NCBI RefSeq assembly: GCF_947493425.1
Contig: NZ_CANLRP010000013.1
Span: 22,011-86,010, forward strand
Reading direction: 5' to 3'
DNA length: 64,000 bases
Origin: an uncultured Microscilla sp.
GTDB lineage: Bacteria; Bacteroidota; Bacteroidia; Cytophagales; Microscillaceae
Shown piece by piece: positions 44,691-55,044 of this stretch; within the stretch, counting starts at the first letter, position 1; the number at the start of each line of letters is the position of its first letter. Below the pieces are notes generated by a model. That model ran no database searches and was not told where the DNA came from. It was given only the letters and a program-made list of their open reading frames with translations. A program made the position numbers and the translations under genes.

Positions 44691-45104
44691 AATCTACCCA
44701 TTCAAAACCGTACACTAATTTTTTACTACTAATCCTTATATAGAGTTTAATTTTATCAGTCTCAAAAGTGCTTGAAAAACAGCGTCTTTACTTTCCGCCT
44801 TAGTTTGTGGGCGTTAAGAAATTTGAGCAATGAAGCCGTAAAAACAGATCACTGACCGAGGAACGAGGGAACGTTTGAGCTGTTTCGGCGTAATGAAACA
44901 AATTTTAGCCAAGCAAACTACAGCGGTGGCTTTTTTTGGTTCGTTTTTTTAGCTAAAGAAAAAAATGAACGGATGCCTGAGGGAAACGAAACCAGGTTTT
45001 ATTCTACAACTCAGCAGATTAACAGCTCTTTTTACGCTGTAAAACCATCAAAAAAATCAAGACTTATCTGCTATAAAAAAGTGTACGGTTTCAAAATCTA
45101 CCCA
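44691..45104. mobile_element. MITE-like element with 10-bp target-site duplication
   Basis: The direct repeat AATCTACCCA stands at 44691-44700 and again at 45095-45104. Directly inside are inverted ends: TTCAAAACCGTACAC on the left, and TTGAAACCGTACAC read inward from the right (AACCGTACAC shared). The element between is about 394 bp. It contains long T and A runs (44930-44970) and no plausible protein. Confidence 0.75.
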
Positions 45105-45159
45105 AACAAAAACCCTCCTGTCATACAATAACGGTCTTGCGGGAGGGTTTGAATGATTC

Positions 45160-46521
45160 TTATTTTTTCCCAAAACCATCTAAATACATGTGAACCCTTT
45201 TTCGCGCCTCATTGGTTGACATGCTACTGCTTTTTGCCAAGGCTTGTACGTCTTTTCCAGTACGATTGGCAAACCAATGAATATGTGCCTTATAAAGTCC
45301 TTTGTCCAGTGCTTCAGTAAAACTCTTTTTTTCGTCGGGCTTCTCAGGGTTTATCCATACTGCAATGCCTTTCTCTTTTTTCTTCAGGGTTGCCTTTTTT
45401 TCTTTCTTACTCTCTTCGTAGCGACTGTCCAGGTAACTTTTCACCTCTTTGTAGTCAAGTTGTGCCAGGTGTTTGGGTACGCCTTTGAGCGCATCGTTGG
45501 TGGTAACGATCAGCGTAATTCTGGCAATCTTAAAATTACGTTTGCCCGATTTTTTATTGATCGTCCAATGTCCATCCAACCTGAGTTTTTGAATATCTGT
45601 TCCTTGCAAAGGAATAGAGTCTTTGCTTGAGTTAAGGTAATATAACTTACTTTCCAGTTTTTGAGCGTCTTGCTTTACTAGCGGTTTATTGGCACGAATG
45701 GGCGAGACTTGGTAAGGAGTCAATTTGCCGCTTCTGATGCCTTCTAGTAGCTCTTCTGCCAACACCCCTTTTGCTTCTTTTGCTTGGTAAAAGGCTTTAT
45801 TTTCTGCATCTGTAAGGGGGAGCTTGTAGCTGATAGTAGTGCGATAATTTTCGAGGTCAACCCTCACAAAACCAGGGTACCATATCTCGGTTTGCACCGC
45901 ACGGTAGTCTTTACCCCTGAGCCTTGCCAACATAGGCAAAGGCAAGCCAATGGAACGAGGAATAATAGAGGCAAATTTACGTTGTTTTAATGCCTTAGTT
46001 ACTGGCCATTGTACGGTAGGGTCTTCGGGCGATTGCCAAAAGGCCTTGAGTGCTTCGTATGTATGCAGTGGCAGCGAAGCATTGTAGGCATTATCAAGGT
46101 GTTTTTTTGCCTCATCGTATTTAAAAAGCAAGCCCAATACTTTGCCTTTGGCTTTGATAATGATAGACATCGCTTTGATGTCAAACTGATTTTTGTCAGG
46201 GTAATAATCTTCGTGCAGCTCCAGTGTATTAAAATCACCACTTGTGATTTTATCTTTGCCAAAATTTTTACTAAAGCCCTGCAAATTAGCCATAGATACC
46301 GCCTGGGTAGCATCGCCAAACTTGCCTGTATAAAAATAAGCCGTCAATTTTTTATCCTTCATTCCCTCCAGCAGCACCGTTCTAAAGTCGTTACAACAAG
46401 GAGTGTATGCAGTATTAGGGTATTTATCGAGCTTAATCACCCGCCAGAGTTTTTTTTGGGCAAAACCCTGAAATACACAGCTAACCAAGAGTAAAGTGGT
46501 GAACAATAATTGTTTTCGCAT
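45160..46521 (-). CDS. Secreted protein with weak GldN/PorN-like repeats
   Basis: A 453-residue exported protein with signal peptide KQLLFTTLLLVSCVFQGFAQ. Two segments, LWRVIKLDKYPNTAY...LLEGMKDKKLTAY and AEELLEGIRSGKLTPYQ, recall the GldN/PorN pattern (I-D-L...EGI/VKSGKIxxY). The resemblance is weak and no other gliding genes adjoin it. The C-terminal half has EKKATLKKKEKGIAVWI and a basic end (ARKRVHMYLDGFGKK). I start at 46521 because the signal peptide begins there. A GldN role would suit the porU/porV neighbourhood, but I am not sure. Confidence 0.5.
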   Translation of the reverse strand: MRKQLLFTTLLLVSCVFQGFAQKKLWRVIKLDKYPNTAYTPCCNDFRTVLLEGMKDKKLTAYFYTGKFGDATQAVSMANLQGFSKNFGKDKITSGDFNTLELHEDYYPDKNQFDIKAMSIIIKAKGKVLGLLFKYDEAKKHLDNAYNASLPLHTYEALKAFWQSPEDPTVQWPVTKALKQRKFASIIPRSIGLPLPMLARLRGKDYRAVQTEIWYPGFVRVDLENYRTTISYKLPLTDAENKAFYQAKEAKGVLAEELLEGIRSGKLTPYQVSPIRANKPLVKQDAQKLESKLYYLNSSKDSIPLQGTDIQKLRLDGHWTINKKSGKRNFKIARITLIVTTNDALKGVPKHLAQLDYKEVKSYLDSRYEESKKEKKATLKKKEKGIAVWINPEKPDEKKSFTEALDKGLYKAHIHWFANRTGKDVQALAKSSSMSTNEARKRVHMYLDGFGKK

Positions 46522-46710
46522 TTTTGATAATAAGTTTTTGTTCAAGTAGAGTATCCTCCAAAATACTAAATACTCAGGAATCTACATTGTTATTTTGAGA
46601 AAAGATGCAATAGGGTGGAAGTGCTGCTTTTTTATAGGGCAATGTGTAACATTTTACAAGCAATAAGAGTATAAGCCATCAGTTTGTAAAACTAAATTTT
46701 TAAAAATAAA

Positions 46711-46914
46711 ATGGCAAAGAAAAAGAAAAAAGCGCAGGCAAGCCCTGCCCCTGCCGACCCAAACTTGCAAAGTATTGCACATCAGTCGCGCACCACATTG
46801 TTTACCCGAAAGGTAGTATCTAAAAAAGCATACAAGCGTAAGCCCAAGCACAAAAATAGCCGTGATTGGGCTTCTTTTTTGCCTTCTGCCTTCTATTTGT
46901 CCTTGGCAGCATAG
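46711..46914 (+). CDS. Small basic protein
   Basis: A 67-residue lysine-rich protein (KKKKKAQASPAPADP, KKAYKRKPKHKNSRDW) with a short hydrophobic end (FLPSAFYLSLAA). It is ATG-initiated and convergent to the next gene with eight bases between stops. I know no family. It could be a DNA-binding or membrane-associated small protein. Confidence 0.45.
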   Translation: MAKKKKKAQASPAPADPNLQSIAHQSRTTLFTRKVVSKKAYKRKPKHKNSRDWASFLPSAFYLSLAA

Positions 46915-46922
46915 CCTTTTTT

Positions 46923-47671
46923 TTATTGTTGTAGCTTCATTATTTTTTGCCCCACCGACCCCTGCTCACCTAATCGTGCCATTCCAAAAAAAACCTTGAG
47001 TACCAACCCTGGGCTAGACACTATGCGGGCTTTATCGGCTATGTTTTTATCACGCGCATCGATAGCACTTCCCCATTCACTATCAGGTAATAACGCGAGG
47101 CTTAGGGCAAACTTCCAGGCACCATTGCGGGCAAGTTGCATGCTGAAATCAGTTACCAGTTCATCTACTTTGCCGGTTATTTTGAGCAACCACCTGAACG
47201 TAGGCCAGATGTCCGCCAAATCGTCTTGAACTTCGTGTACCAGCGACGACAGCACCTCATTTATTTTGTTAAAATCGGTTTTTAAGTCATCAATGCGATG
47301 CCCCTTAGACACCTCAGCAGCCGCTATGCCCAAGTCAAGGTTAATTGCGCATTCATTCCCATAAGTAGGTGTTGCAGCACTATAGGCCAATAGCGCGACG
47401 CCATAGCAAAAGCCCTCTGCCACGATTGGGTGACTTGTTGCCCGTTGTTGTATGCCTCGTAAGCTGCAAGGTAGCGGTTGGCAAAAATCACATCTAACTT
47501 TTCCATTCTTGCCCCATCTTCAAAAAAGTTTTGGGCAATGCCTTCCTTTACTTTGATGGTCACTTTTTGGTACAAAGAGGCAAAGTATCCCAAAGGGCTT
47601 TTGGTTTGTTTAGAAATATTGATAATATCATCTAATTGGGTAATGACTTCGTCTATAGTGGTTGCTTTCAT
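46923..47671 (-). pseudogene. DUF5995-like protein gene broken by one frameshift
   Basis: Two overlapping frames together make one family protein of about 245 residues. The first (start at 47671) runs TTIDEVITQLDDIINISKQT to YWPIVLQHLLMGMNAQ. The second continues INLDLGIAAAEVSKGHRIDD and on to 46923. The join falls where family members read GMNAHINLDLGIAAAE, and a single missing base near 47346-47349 would restore the frame. Either the gene is decaying, the frameshift is programmed, or there is a sequencing error. DUF5995 has no known function. Confidence 0.8.
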
Positions 47672-47908
47672 AGATTGTGTGTATGGAGTATGTTATTTTA
47701 CCAGAACATTTGCCTTGGACAAAGCCTTTGTTAGCTTTTGTTGATTGGTCGCTGAAAAATGGCTGCATAAAAAACGCTGAGTGGCGGATTGTGTTTTCAC
47801 TTCTACTATATCACCTTCTGGTTTTTTGTCATGAAAGATATAAATTTTGCGATCTATTGTCCATTATTTATGTATTGGTCAAACTATGATAAATCTTGAT
47901 GCATCACC

Positions 47909-48553
47909 TTAACGCCTACGCACCCTGGGTGTAATCATACGGTTACCCATATTTACGGGCACATTCTGAAACTCTGCCTGGGTTTTTACCTGCCCCAGCG
48001 CATTGTGGGTCATCGCATTTGACTCAGTGCTTTCTTCGGCAGGGGTTTGGGTGGCTTGGGGTGTTTTTACCGTGGTATGGCGAAATTTTTCGGGCATTTT
48101 TTTACCCTTAAGTGGGCGTGAGGTTGGTTTGTTTTGTCTGAAAACTTTACGTAAATGCTTATTTTTTTGCTTTAACAAAGCTTGCTCATTATGGGCAGCT
48201 TCAGTATTTTGTTGGCTTTGCGCCAATGCCACCTTGTGATCAACAATTTGAACCTGCAACAGTGCTAACTGTTTTTGTAGTTCGCCGTTTTTGTTGCGTA
48301 GTTCTCTGGCTATTTCTTCCGATGCTTCTTGGATTTGTTGCAGACTGGTATTTTGTTCCTCCAGTTTTTTGCCTTGTTGCTGCAGTTGCTGTACCTCTGC
48401 CTGTAAGCTTTGGGTTTGCTGTTGCCAATGGTCGTTTTGTTTGGCTAGAGCCTCATTTTGCTTTTGTAAATGCTCTATTTGTTGCTGGAGCGCTTGTTTC
48501 TCCTGAGCCGTTTGTTCCTGAAAACTTTTGAGTTTGTTTTTAAATAAAGCCAT
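47909..48553 (-). CDS. Glutamine-rich coiled-coil protein
   Basis: A 214-residue soluble protein. Residues 10-135 are one long coiled coil rich in Q, E, L and K (QQQIEHLQKQNEALAKQN). A basic, proline- and threonine-rich tail follows (VKTPQATQTPAEESTE), ending in RRR. No enzymatic motif. It may be a scaffold. It is upstream of the DUF5995 gene on the same strand with a gap of 237 bp, so a separate transcript is likely. Confidence 0.65.
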   Translation of the reverse strand: MALFKNKLKSFQEQTAQEKQALQQQIEHLQKQNEALAKQNDHWQQQTQSLQAEVQQLQQQGKKLEEQNTSLQQIQEASEEIARELRNKNGELQKQLALLQVQIVDHKVALAQSQQNTEAAHNEQALLKQKNKHLRKVFRQNKPTSRPLKGKKMPEKFRHTTVKTPQATQTPAEESTESNAMTHNALGQVKTQAEFQNVPVNMGNRMITPRVRRR

Positions 48554-48960
48554 AGGTTATGTTATTTAGATGGTTGATAAATATTAGTCCATAGTGCTGG
48601 TAGGGGCAAGCCTCAAGCAAAAAGTCGCAAGTTACACCCTAGCGTGAGCATAGGTACTTAATATTACATGGATAATTTGTAGATGTTGTGTTAAATGCGA
48701 TTATGAACCTTAAACAAGCTCTAAGTAAAACTACAAAAATAACCTAATCCACTGAATTTCGTCTCTGACCGTTGTACTTCTTCAAAAAATAGTTCCGTAG
48801 CTAAGGCTACGCAAAGATTTTTTTCATTGTCCAACAAACAGATACTGCCTTCTTTTGGATTACTTTATTTTTTCCATTTTACTATATAAAAAGCCTTACC
48901 AACTTTCGGGCTAGAAAGTAAGCAAGGCTTTGGTGAACTATAAAATAAGTGGTATTTACA
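48554..48960. repeat. Spacer with dispersed hairpin repeat, copy 3, and a lone MITE end
   Basis: 48775-48860 contains TTCAAAAAATAGTTCCGTAGC, then GCTACGC and a T run, in the same arrangement as 3547-3595. 48710-48725 (TTAAACAAGCTCTAAG) matches the end of the AGAGC element. No gene. A terminator of carB is at the right. Confidence 0.5.
48886..48930 (-). terminator. Terminator of carB
   Basis: Minus-strand AAGCCTT...ACTTTC...GAAAGT...AAGGCTT hairpin followed by a run of five T residues, 31 bp past the carB stop. Confidence 0.8.
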
Positions 48961-51852
48961 TTACCTGCTTAAGAACAAATTACGTTCGCTGTATACCTTT
49001 TCAAACTCCTCGTCCTGAAGGTCTTTGATAAAATAAATAGCTTCTCCGGTAGACTTCATCTCTGGACCTAGTTCCTTATTTACATTCGGGAACTTATTAA
49101 AAGAGAATACCGGAATCTTGATGGCATAACCTTGTCCTACGGGCACAAACCACGACGTAGCCGATTTGTCAAGGTCAAAGTCTGCCAACTTCTTATCACC
49201 CAACATGATCTTAGTTGCATAATTGATGTAAGGAGTTTTGTACGCCTTACAAATAAACGGCACAGTACGCGATGCCCTTGGATTAGCCTCAATCACATAT
49301 ACATCGTTGCCCTTGATGGCAAACTGAATATTGATAAGCCCTACCGTATCCAGCGCCAGTGCAATCTTTTTGGTATACTGCGCAATCTTTTCCATCAACA
49401 ATGGACTCAATGAAAATGGCGGCAGTACTGCGTGCGAATCTCCTGAGTGAATACCAGCCGGCTCTATGTGCTCCATAATACCAATGATATACACATTTTC
49501 GCCGTCACAAATAGCGTCAGCTTCTGCCTCAATTGCCTGCTCAAGAAAATGATCCAACAAAATCTGATTGTCAGGGAAATAGTTCAACACATCTACTACG
49601 TGCTCTTCCAGTTCTTGCTCATTAATTACGATTTTCATCTTGTTGCCTCCCAACACATAAGATGGGCGAACCAACAATGGGAAATCCAGCTTTTTAGAAA
49701 GCTCAAGGGCTCCCTCAGCAGTACTCACCGAGCCAAACTCAGGGTAAGGAATATCGTTTTCTTTGAGCAAAGTAGAAAAACTGCCACGATCTTCGGCAAG
49801 GTCGAGTGCCTTGTAAGAAGTACCAATGATAGGAATGCCGTAACGGTCTAGTTTTTCGGCAAGTTTAAGCGCTGTTTGCCCCCCTAGCTGAACAATGACT
49901 CCTTCTGGTTTTTCGTGCAGAATAATGTCATAAATATGCTCCCAGAACACAGGCTCAAAATACAACTTATCAGCAATGTCAAAGTCGGTAGATACTGTTT
50001 CAGGGTTACAGTTGATCATAATGGCTTCATAACCCGCCTCCTTTACGGCAAGCACCCCGTGCACACAGCAATAGTCAAACTCAATGCCTTGACCAATTCG
50101 ATTAGGGCCTGAGCCCAAAATAATGATTTTCTTTTTGCCTGGGGTTACCTCCGACTCATTTACATTGTCAAAAGTATCGTTGGCATCTCCGCCCTCAAAC
50201 GAGGCATCGAGCGATGTACCAAAAGTAGAATAGTAATAAGGGGTTTTTGCCTCAAACTCAGCTGCACAAGTATCTACTTGTTTGTATACCCTGCGAATAC
50301 CCATTTCTGCCCGTTTTTGGAACACATCGCTTTCCAGGCAACCCAACAAGTGGGCAATCTGACGATCGGCATAGCCTTTTTGCTTGGCTTCTTGAATGAG
50401 TTTGGCAGGCACATTGTCCAAGGCATGTTTTTGGATGACTTTATCCAGCTTTGCCAGCTCTTCTATCTGATACAAAAACCAATCATCCATTTTGGTCAGC
50501 TTCTTAATAGTACGGAAGCTAATGCCCATAGTAAAGGCGTCTTTGATATGGAAGATGCGGTCACTGCTAGGGTTTTCAAGGCTATCTAATACCTCTTGTT
50601 GGTTGGTCAGTTCCTTGCCGTCAGCCCCCAGCCCGTTGCGTCGGTTTTCCAACGATTGACAAGCCTTTTGTAATGCCTCCTGAAAGTTGCGCCCAATGCC
50701 CATTGCCTCACCTACTGCCTTCATTTGCAGCCCAAGCTTGGTATCGGCTCCCTGAAACTTCTCAAAGTTCCAGCGTGGTATTTTTACAATTACATAATCA
50801 ATGGTAGGCTCAAAATAAGCCGAAGTCGTCTTGGTTACCTGATTTTTCAACTCATCGAGGTTGTAACCAATGGCAAGCTTAGCCGCGATTTTGGCAATAG
50901 GGTACCCAGTGGCTTTAGAAGCCAACGCTGACGAACGCGAAACCCTTGGGTTGATCTCAATCACGATGATATCGTCATTTTCAGGGTTTACCGCAAACTG
51001 AATGTTACAGCCTCCGGCAAATTGCCCAATACCATTCATTGTTTTGATTGCCAGGTTACGCATTGCCTGATAGTGTTTGTCAGACAGCGTCATGGCTGGT
51101 GCTACGGTAATAGAGTCCCCAGTGTGGATACCCATAGGGTCTACATTCTCAATAGAGCAAATAATGATCACGTTACCCGCACTGTCGCGGAGCAATTCCA
51201 GTTCAAACTCTTTCCAACCCAAAATACTCTGTTCAATCAACACCTCGTGAATGGGCGATGCTGTTAAACCACGGGTAAGTGCCTTATTAAACTCTTCTTC
51301 GGAGTGGACAAAACCACCCCCATAACCACCCAGTGTATACGAAGGGCGAATCACCAAAGGAAAGCCTACATCCTGAGCAATTTCTTTTCCTTTAAGAAAA
51401 GATGTGGCGGTTTTACCTTTACACACATTGGCGCCAAGCTCGTGCATACGCAAACGAAACCGCTCTCGGTCTTCGGTAGTTTCTACTGCATTTATATCTA
51501 CCCCAATAATCTCTACATTGAACTTCTCCCACACGCCTGCTTTTTGGCAGTCAATGCACAGGTTCAAGGCTGTTTGTCCACCCATTGTAGGCAATACAGC
51601 GTCTATGTCGTGTGCTTCGAGAATCTCAATGATAGACTTTTTCTTAAGCGGTTTAAGATATATATGGTCCGCAATACTCGGATCAGTCATAATCGTTGCC
51701 GGATTAGAGTTGATAAGAGTAACCTCTATGCCTTCTTCCTTGAGAGACCGGGCAGCCTGAGAGCCAGAGTAGTCAAATTCGCAAGCCTGACCGATCACAA
51801 TAGGTCCTGAACCTATGATCAATACAGATTTAATATTGGTATTTTTGGGCAT
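48961..51852 (-). CDS. carB: Carbamoyl-phosphate synthase large subunit without the allosteric domain
   Basis: A 963-residue synthetase that makes carbamoyl phosphate for pyrimidine and arginine synthesis. Both ATP-grasp halves are present: the first at [19 protein letters not shown] and [20 protein letters not shown], the second at [20 protein letters not shown] and [14 protein letters not shown]. It ends shortly after the second half at NLFLSR, so the C-terminal MGS-like domain (about 140 residues in E. coli, site of UMP and ornithine control) is missing. This shorter form is usual in several Bacteroidetes. carA is not nearby. Confidence 0.96.
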   Translation of the reverse strand: MPKNTNIKSVLIIGSGPIVIGQACEFDYSGSQAARSLKEEGIEVTLINSNPATIMTDPSIADHIYLKPLKKKSIIEILEAHDIDAVLPTMGGQTALNLCIDCQKAGVWEKFNVEIIGVDINAVETTEDRERFRLRMHELGANVCKGKTATSFLKGKEIAQDVGFPLVIRPSYTLGGYGGGFVHSEEEFNKALTRGLTASPIHEVLIEQSILGWKEFELELLRDSAGNVIIICSIENVDPMGIHTGDSITVAPAMTLSDKHYQAMRNLAIKTMNGIGQFAGGCNIQFAVNPENDDIIVIEINPRVSRSSALASKATGYPIAKIAAKLAIGYNLDELKNQVTKTTSAYFEPTIDYVIVKIPRWNFEKFQGADTKLGLQMKAVGEAMGIGRNFQEALQKACQSLENRRNGLGADGKELTNQQEVLDSLENPSSDRIFHIKDAFTMGISFRTIKKLTKMDDWFLYQIEELAKLDKVIQKHALDNVPAKLIQEAKQKGYADRQIAHLLGCLESDVFQKRAEMGIRRVYKQVDTCAAEFEAKTPYYYSTFGTSLDASFEGGDANDTFDNVNESEVTPGKKKIIILGSGPNRIGQGIEFDYCCVHGVLAVKEAGYEAIMINCNPETVSTDFDIADKLYFEPVFWEHIYDIILHEKPEGVIVQLGGQTALKLAEKLDRYGIPIIGTSYKALDLAEDRGSFSTLLKENDIPYPEFGSVSTAEGALELSKKLDFPLLVRPSYVLGGNKMKIVINEQELEEHVVDVLNYFPDNQILLDHFLEQAIEAEADAICDGENVYIIGIMEHIEPAGIHSGDSHAVLPPFSLSPLLMEKIAQYTKKIALALDTVGLINIQFAIKGNDVYVIEANPRASRTVPFICKAYKTPYINYATKIMLGDKKLADFDLDKSATSWFVPVGQGYAIKIPVFSFNKFPNVNKELGPEMKSTGEAIYFIKDLQDEEFEKVYSERNLFLSR

Positions 51853-51898
51853 TACTAATATTAATTGATGTACTAAAATGATGATGCTTAAAATTGCA

Positions 51899-51930
51899 CA
51901 AAATTATAGAAACTAAACTTTTTATAACAA
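51899..51930 (-). promoter_or_regulatory. Promoter of carB
   Basis: On the minus strand, TTG (51930-51928), a 21-base spacer and TAATTTTG (51906-51899), an exact -7 match, lie 47 bases before the start. The rest of 51853-52160 shows no gene. Confidence 0.6.
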
Positions 51931-52160
51931 GGCTTGTCTGATTTTTCTCATGTTATTTTTTAACACCCTGAATATAAGCATTATATGAACAGGGGTTAGA
52001 AGGAGAGACTATGTAGATATTCAACTGTTTTTAACTTGAGTATGGGCTATCTCTGGTAAAAATGAGTGGCCTGCCCCAAAGAAATGAATTGGGTTAGGTG
52101 ATTATTTTTCCTTTACCTCTTTCAATAAGAGTAAAACTAAAGGAATACAAAACAGACCAA

Positions 52161-52913
52161 ATGAAACAGTTATTTTTAATTTATTGCCTCACCATTGGCA
52201 TCTGTACTTTACAAGCGCAAAGTTTAACCAAGGGCAGTAGAACAGATAGTCTTAAATGCCGCAGGATAGAAGTTGACAGAAAAAAAACTTATCAGATAAG
52301 TCAAAGCGTAGTGGTGTGCGATACACTCATTATGCATGATAAATCTACCCTTAAAATAGTAGGAAGTGAAAAATTTACTTTGTATGCCCGCTATGTAAAA
52401 ATAGGGCGCAGGTGTGTGATGGATGCCAGCGGAGCCAATGGCACTGCGAGAAGTTTGGACGGGAAAGTGGGGATTCAACTGTTGGTTCAGATGAATATTT
52501 ATGCCTTAGGTGACTTGTTGATTAATACCAGTGGTGGCAACGGGTACAAGTCACGGTATTACCCAAAAGGAAGCGATGAGCAAGAACAGATTAAACTGGG
52601 AGGCAGTGGTGGAGACATTCACTTTACGTATTATTCACCTATAGTAATTACCCAAAGTGAACGAAAACGTAGCAAAGCTACTATTAGGTGTCATACCAAA
52701 CCTGGTGCTTCACGTTTGCCACCTTATATGTCTGGTGTTCGAGCCAGTTGTGCTACTGCTCCCAATAATTTGTTTATGCACCACACTTTGCGTGTCACTC
52801 CTGGCCAAACTACCCTTGGGCGTACCCAAAAAAGTAAAGATGCCAAGCATCAAATGATAAAATTATATGAAGGCAAAGTTACCTTTCTTAGAGTGGAGCA
52901 ATCCCTCGAGTTT
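52161..52913 (+). CDS. Unrecognised exported protein
   Basis: A protein of about 250 residues with a signal peptide (FLIYCLTIGICTLQAQS). Its body contains repeated beta-type segments with Gly-rich turns (CVMDASGANGTARSLDGKVG and LLINTSGGNGYKSRYY), a possible right-handed beta helix. The end is rich in cysteine and histidine-containing words (RCHTKPGASRLPPYMS, CATAPNNLFMHHTL). I know no family. It is isolated, with no close neighbour on its strand. Confidence 0.6.
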
Positions 52914-52916
52914 TGA

Positions 52917-53366
52917 TTAAGGGAGTAGCAAATAGACAGTACTTAAGGCTTTGTTTGCCTCTGTATCAGTAGTATACAGGGGTAAAGCTCTTTATAAATC
53001 AACTTATTACGTCTTTATGTCCACTTTTTGCCCCAATCTTTTTATTTGAAACATTTGAGATGACTAAAATAAATTTGATACCTTCGTATTGAAATTTAGC
53101 TCAAATAGGATGTTGTAGTAGGTGTAAGGTATTATTTCTTTGTATGCCCAATCTTACAGCACTGCCCTACCTTTTCTCTAAAATACTGTCCTCGCCTCGG
53201 TTGTGTGTTTTCACCAACCGATTAGAACCTTAAAATAAGGCACCGATTTACATTGGTATCTAGGGACTCGTAAACTCAGTTGTGGGGACACAAATCAGGA
53301 CGAAAAATGGTAGAGTATTACAGCACTGTCAATCAATACAACCAAAGTATAAATATAAAGAAGCCC
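52917..53366 (+). other. Long leader or spacer before dcd
   Basis: 450 bp. A well-formed promoter (53045-53077) is followed by 280 bp with a CGGTTG...CAACCG hairpin (53198-53220) and TGTGGGGACACA (53281-53292). I see no gene in it. It may be a structured 5' leader or hold a small RNA. Confidence 0.45.
53045..53077 (+). promoter_or_regulatory. Promoter in the dcd leader
   Basis: TTTG at 53045-53048, a 21-base spacer, and TAAATTTG at 53070-53077, an exact -7 match. The start of dcd is almost 290 bases further. Confidence 0.55.
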
Positions 53367-53903
53367 ATGATTCTTTCAGGAAAGGAAATTCAACGAAATT
53401 TAGGCACTAAAATACATATTGATCCCTTCGATGAAAATCGATTAAATCCTAATAGTTATAACTTGCGCTTGTCTGATGAACTAATGGTATATGAAGACAG
53501 CGAACTGGACATGAAAAAACCTCACAAAACCAAGAATCTGAAGATTCCTGAAGAAGGTTTTTTGATGGAAACGGGTAAGCTATACTTAGGCAAAACCATT
53601 GAACATACCCAAACCGATTATTTTGTGCCTATGCTAGAGGGACGCTCTTCGGTAGGACGTTTGGGGTTATTTGTACACGTAACGGCAGGTTTTGGCGATG
53701 TAGGTTTTAGTGGATACTGGACCTTAGAAATGTTTTGTATTCATCCAGTACGTATTTATGCTGGAGTAGAAATTTGCCAAATATATTTTCACTCGGTAGA
53801 AGGAGCCTATGAGCTTTATCTGAAGAGTGGCAAGTATCAAAATAACACTGGCATACAGCCAAGTTTGCTATACAAAGATTTTGAGAAAAAGGGTTTAAAA
53901 TAA
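53367..53903 (+). CDS. dcd: dCTP deaminase
   Basis: A 178-residue enzyme that deaminates dCTP to dUTP in thymidylate supply. The signature GRSSVGRLGLFVHVTAGF and the base-carrying SGYWTLEMFC are present, as is the start MILSGKEIQRNLG and SYNLRLSDEL. The ATG at 53367 is chosen for that match; the frame is open upstream to 53280. A bifunctional DCD-DUT (deaminase plus dUTPase) cannot be excluded. mogA follows after 22 bases. Confidence 0.9.
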   Translation: MILSGKEIQRNLGTKIHIDPFDENRLNPNSYNLRLSDELMVYEDSELDMKKPHKTKNLKIPEEGFLMETGKLYLGKTIEHTQTDYFVPMLEGRSSVGRLGLFVHVTAGFGDVGFSGYWTLEMFCIHPVRIYAGVEICQIYFHSVEGAYELYLKSGKYQNNTGIQPSLLYKDFEKKGLK

Positions 53904-53925
53904 AAAGTATTCCTTTAAACATACT

Positions 53926-54462
53926 ATGGCAACAAATATTAAAATAGGCGTCATCAATGTGTCAGATAGAGCCAGTAAGGGAATTTATGAAGACATTCCG
54001 GGCAAGGCAGTAGTGAGTACCCTCAACGAGTACCTGGTGTCGGAGTGGACGCCTGTGTACCAGGTTATTCCTGATGAACAGGATCAACTAGAGGCAGCCT
54101 TCAAAGAGATGGCAGATAGTGAGGGGTGTTGTTTGATTGTGACTACAGGAGGAACCGGACCCGCCAAACGCGATGTGACTCCGGAAGCCACCGAAGCAGT
54201 TTGTCAGAAAATGATGCCAGGTTTTGGAGAGTTGATGCGGCAGGAAAGCCTGAAGTATGTGCCTACGGCTATTTTGTCACGCCAAACTGCGGGCATACGC
54301 AACCATACATTGATTGTAAACCTACCAGGTAAACCCAAGGCTATCCGGGAGTGCTTAGACGCCGTTTTTCCGGCAATTCCTTATTGTATAGATTTGATAG
54401 AAGGCCCTTATCTAGAGTGCAACCCAGAGGTTGTCAAGGTTTTCAGACCTAAGTCTTCTTAA
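53926..54462 (+). CDS. mogA: Molybdopterin adenylyltransferase (MogA/MoaB type)
   Basis: A 178-residue enzyme of molybdenum cofactor synthesis, activating molybdopterin with ATP. The motif LIVTTGGTGPAKRDVTPEAT, the start IGVINVSDRASKGIYEDIPG and the LIVNLPGKPKAIRECLDAVF block are diagnostic. It is 22 bp after dcd, so it is probably cotranscribed. MoaB is the close alternative. No molybdenum enzyme is visible in the window. Confidence 0.9.
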   Translation: MATNIKIGVINVSDRASKGIYEDIPGKAVVSTLNEYLVSEWTPVYQVIPDEQDQLEAAFKEMADSEGCCLIVTTGGTGPAKRDVTPEATEAVCQKMMPGFGELMRQESLKYVPTAILSRQTAGIRNHTLIVNLPGKPKAIRECLDAVFPAIPYCIDLIEGPYLECNPEVVKVFRPKSS

Positions 54463-54467
54463 GTACC

Positions 54468-54514
54468 AATGGCTAAATGCACTACATTGACATTTAGCCA
54501 TTGATCAATTTCTT
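54468..54514 (+). terminator. Terminator after mogA
   Basis: AATGGCTAAAT and ATTTAGCCATT are perfect arms with a 13-base loop, starting five bases after the stop. The tail is only mildly T-rich. Confidence 0.45.
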
Positions 54515-54717
54515 AACTATCAACTTTATAATTACCTTAAAACCAGTGTCTTACCCTCTGACTAATAAATTTGTAACTTACTGAAAATAAGTATACTATG
54601 AATTTGTTAGTTACTTATAGAATAGCTCGCCCCCCTGTTGGAGCTTCTAAGTAATGGAGTACTATAAAATTGATGGTAGTTGGTAAAACAAGAAATAAAG
54701 GTAAGTTACCGTGTGGT

Positions 54718-55044
54718 TTACTCTCCTGTATTTTCTTTGTTTGCGTTATTCTTACCTTCCAGGGGAAACTTTTTCAAGTGATCGGACTTGCGCTGGAAGT
54801 GAAAGAATATCTTAGACTCTATCTTTTTCTCAAAAAATGCTGGAAATAAAAATTGTTTGATTCTTTTTCCTTCATATATCATTTCCATCTCTTCTAGCTC
54901 TGTGCGGGGGTTAGCCCTGAGCCAGTCAAGATAGTAAGTACCCCCGTTCAGGTATTTAAGGTCAGTAATAGAAAACTCTATTCCAGCTTCCCATAGTTTT
55001 TGGTAAACTGTAACGACTCTTGGTTTTCGGGTCTTTTTCTTCAT
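54718..55044 (-). CDS. Unrecognised basic soluble protein
   Basis: A 108-residue protein with a basic start (KKKTRKPRVVTVYQKLWEAG), a middle like LKYLNGGTYYLDWLRANPRT, and a basic tail. No signal or helix. I recognise no family. Isolated. Confidence 0.5.
   Translation of the reverse strand: MKKKTRKPRVVTVYQKLWEAGIEFSITDLKYLNGGTYYLDWLRANPRTELEEMEMIYEGKRIKQFLFPAFFEKKIESKIFFHFQRKSDHLKKFPLEGKNNANKENTGE

Noticed and set aside
45160..46521. Firm GldN assignment
   Set aside because: Similarity is limited to short motifs and no other gld genes adjoin it, so the gene symbol was not given.
47677..47889. 70-codon plus-strand frame between the DUF5995 and coiled-coil genes
   Set aside because: No recognisable family or promoter; could be real but not supported.
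49132..51810. Several plus-strand frames opposite carB
   Set aside because: Shadows of the strongly coding carB; they have no known family.
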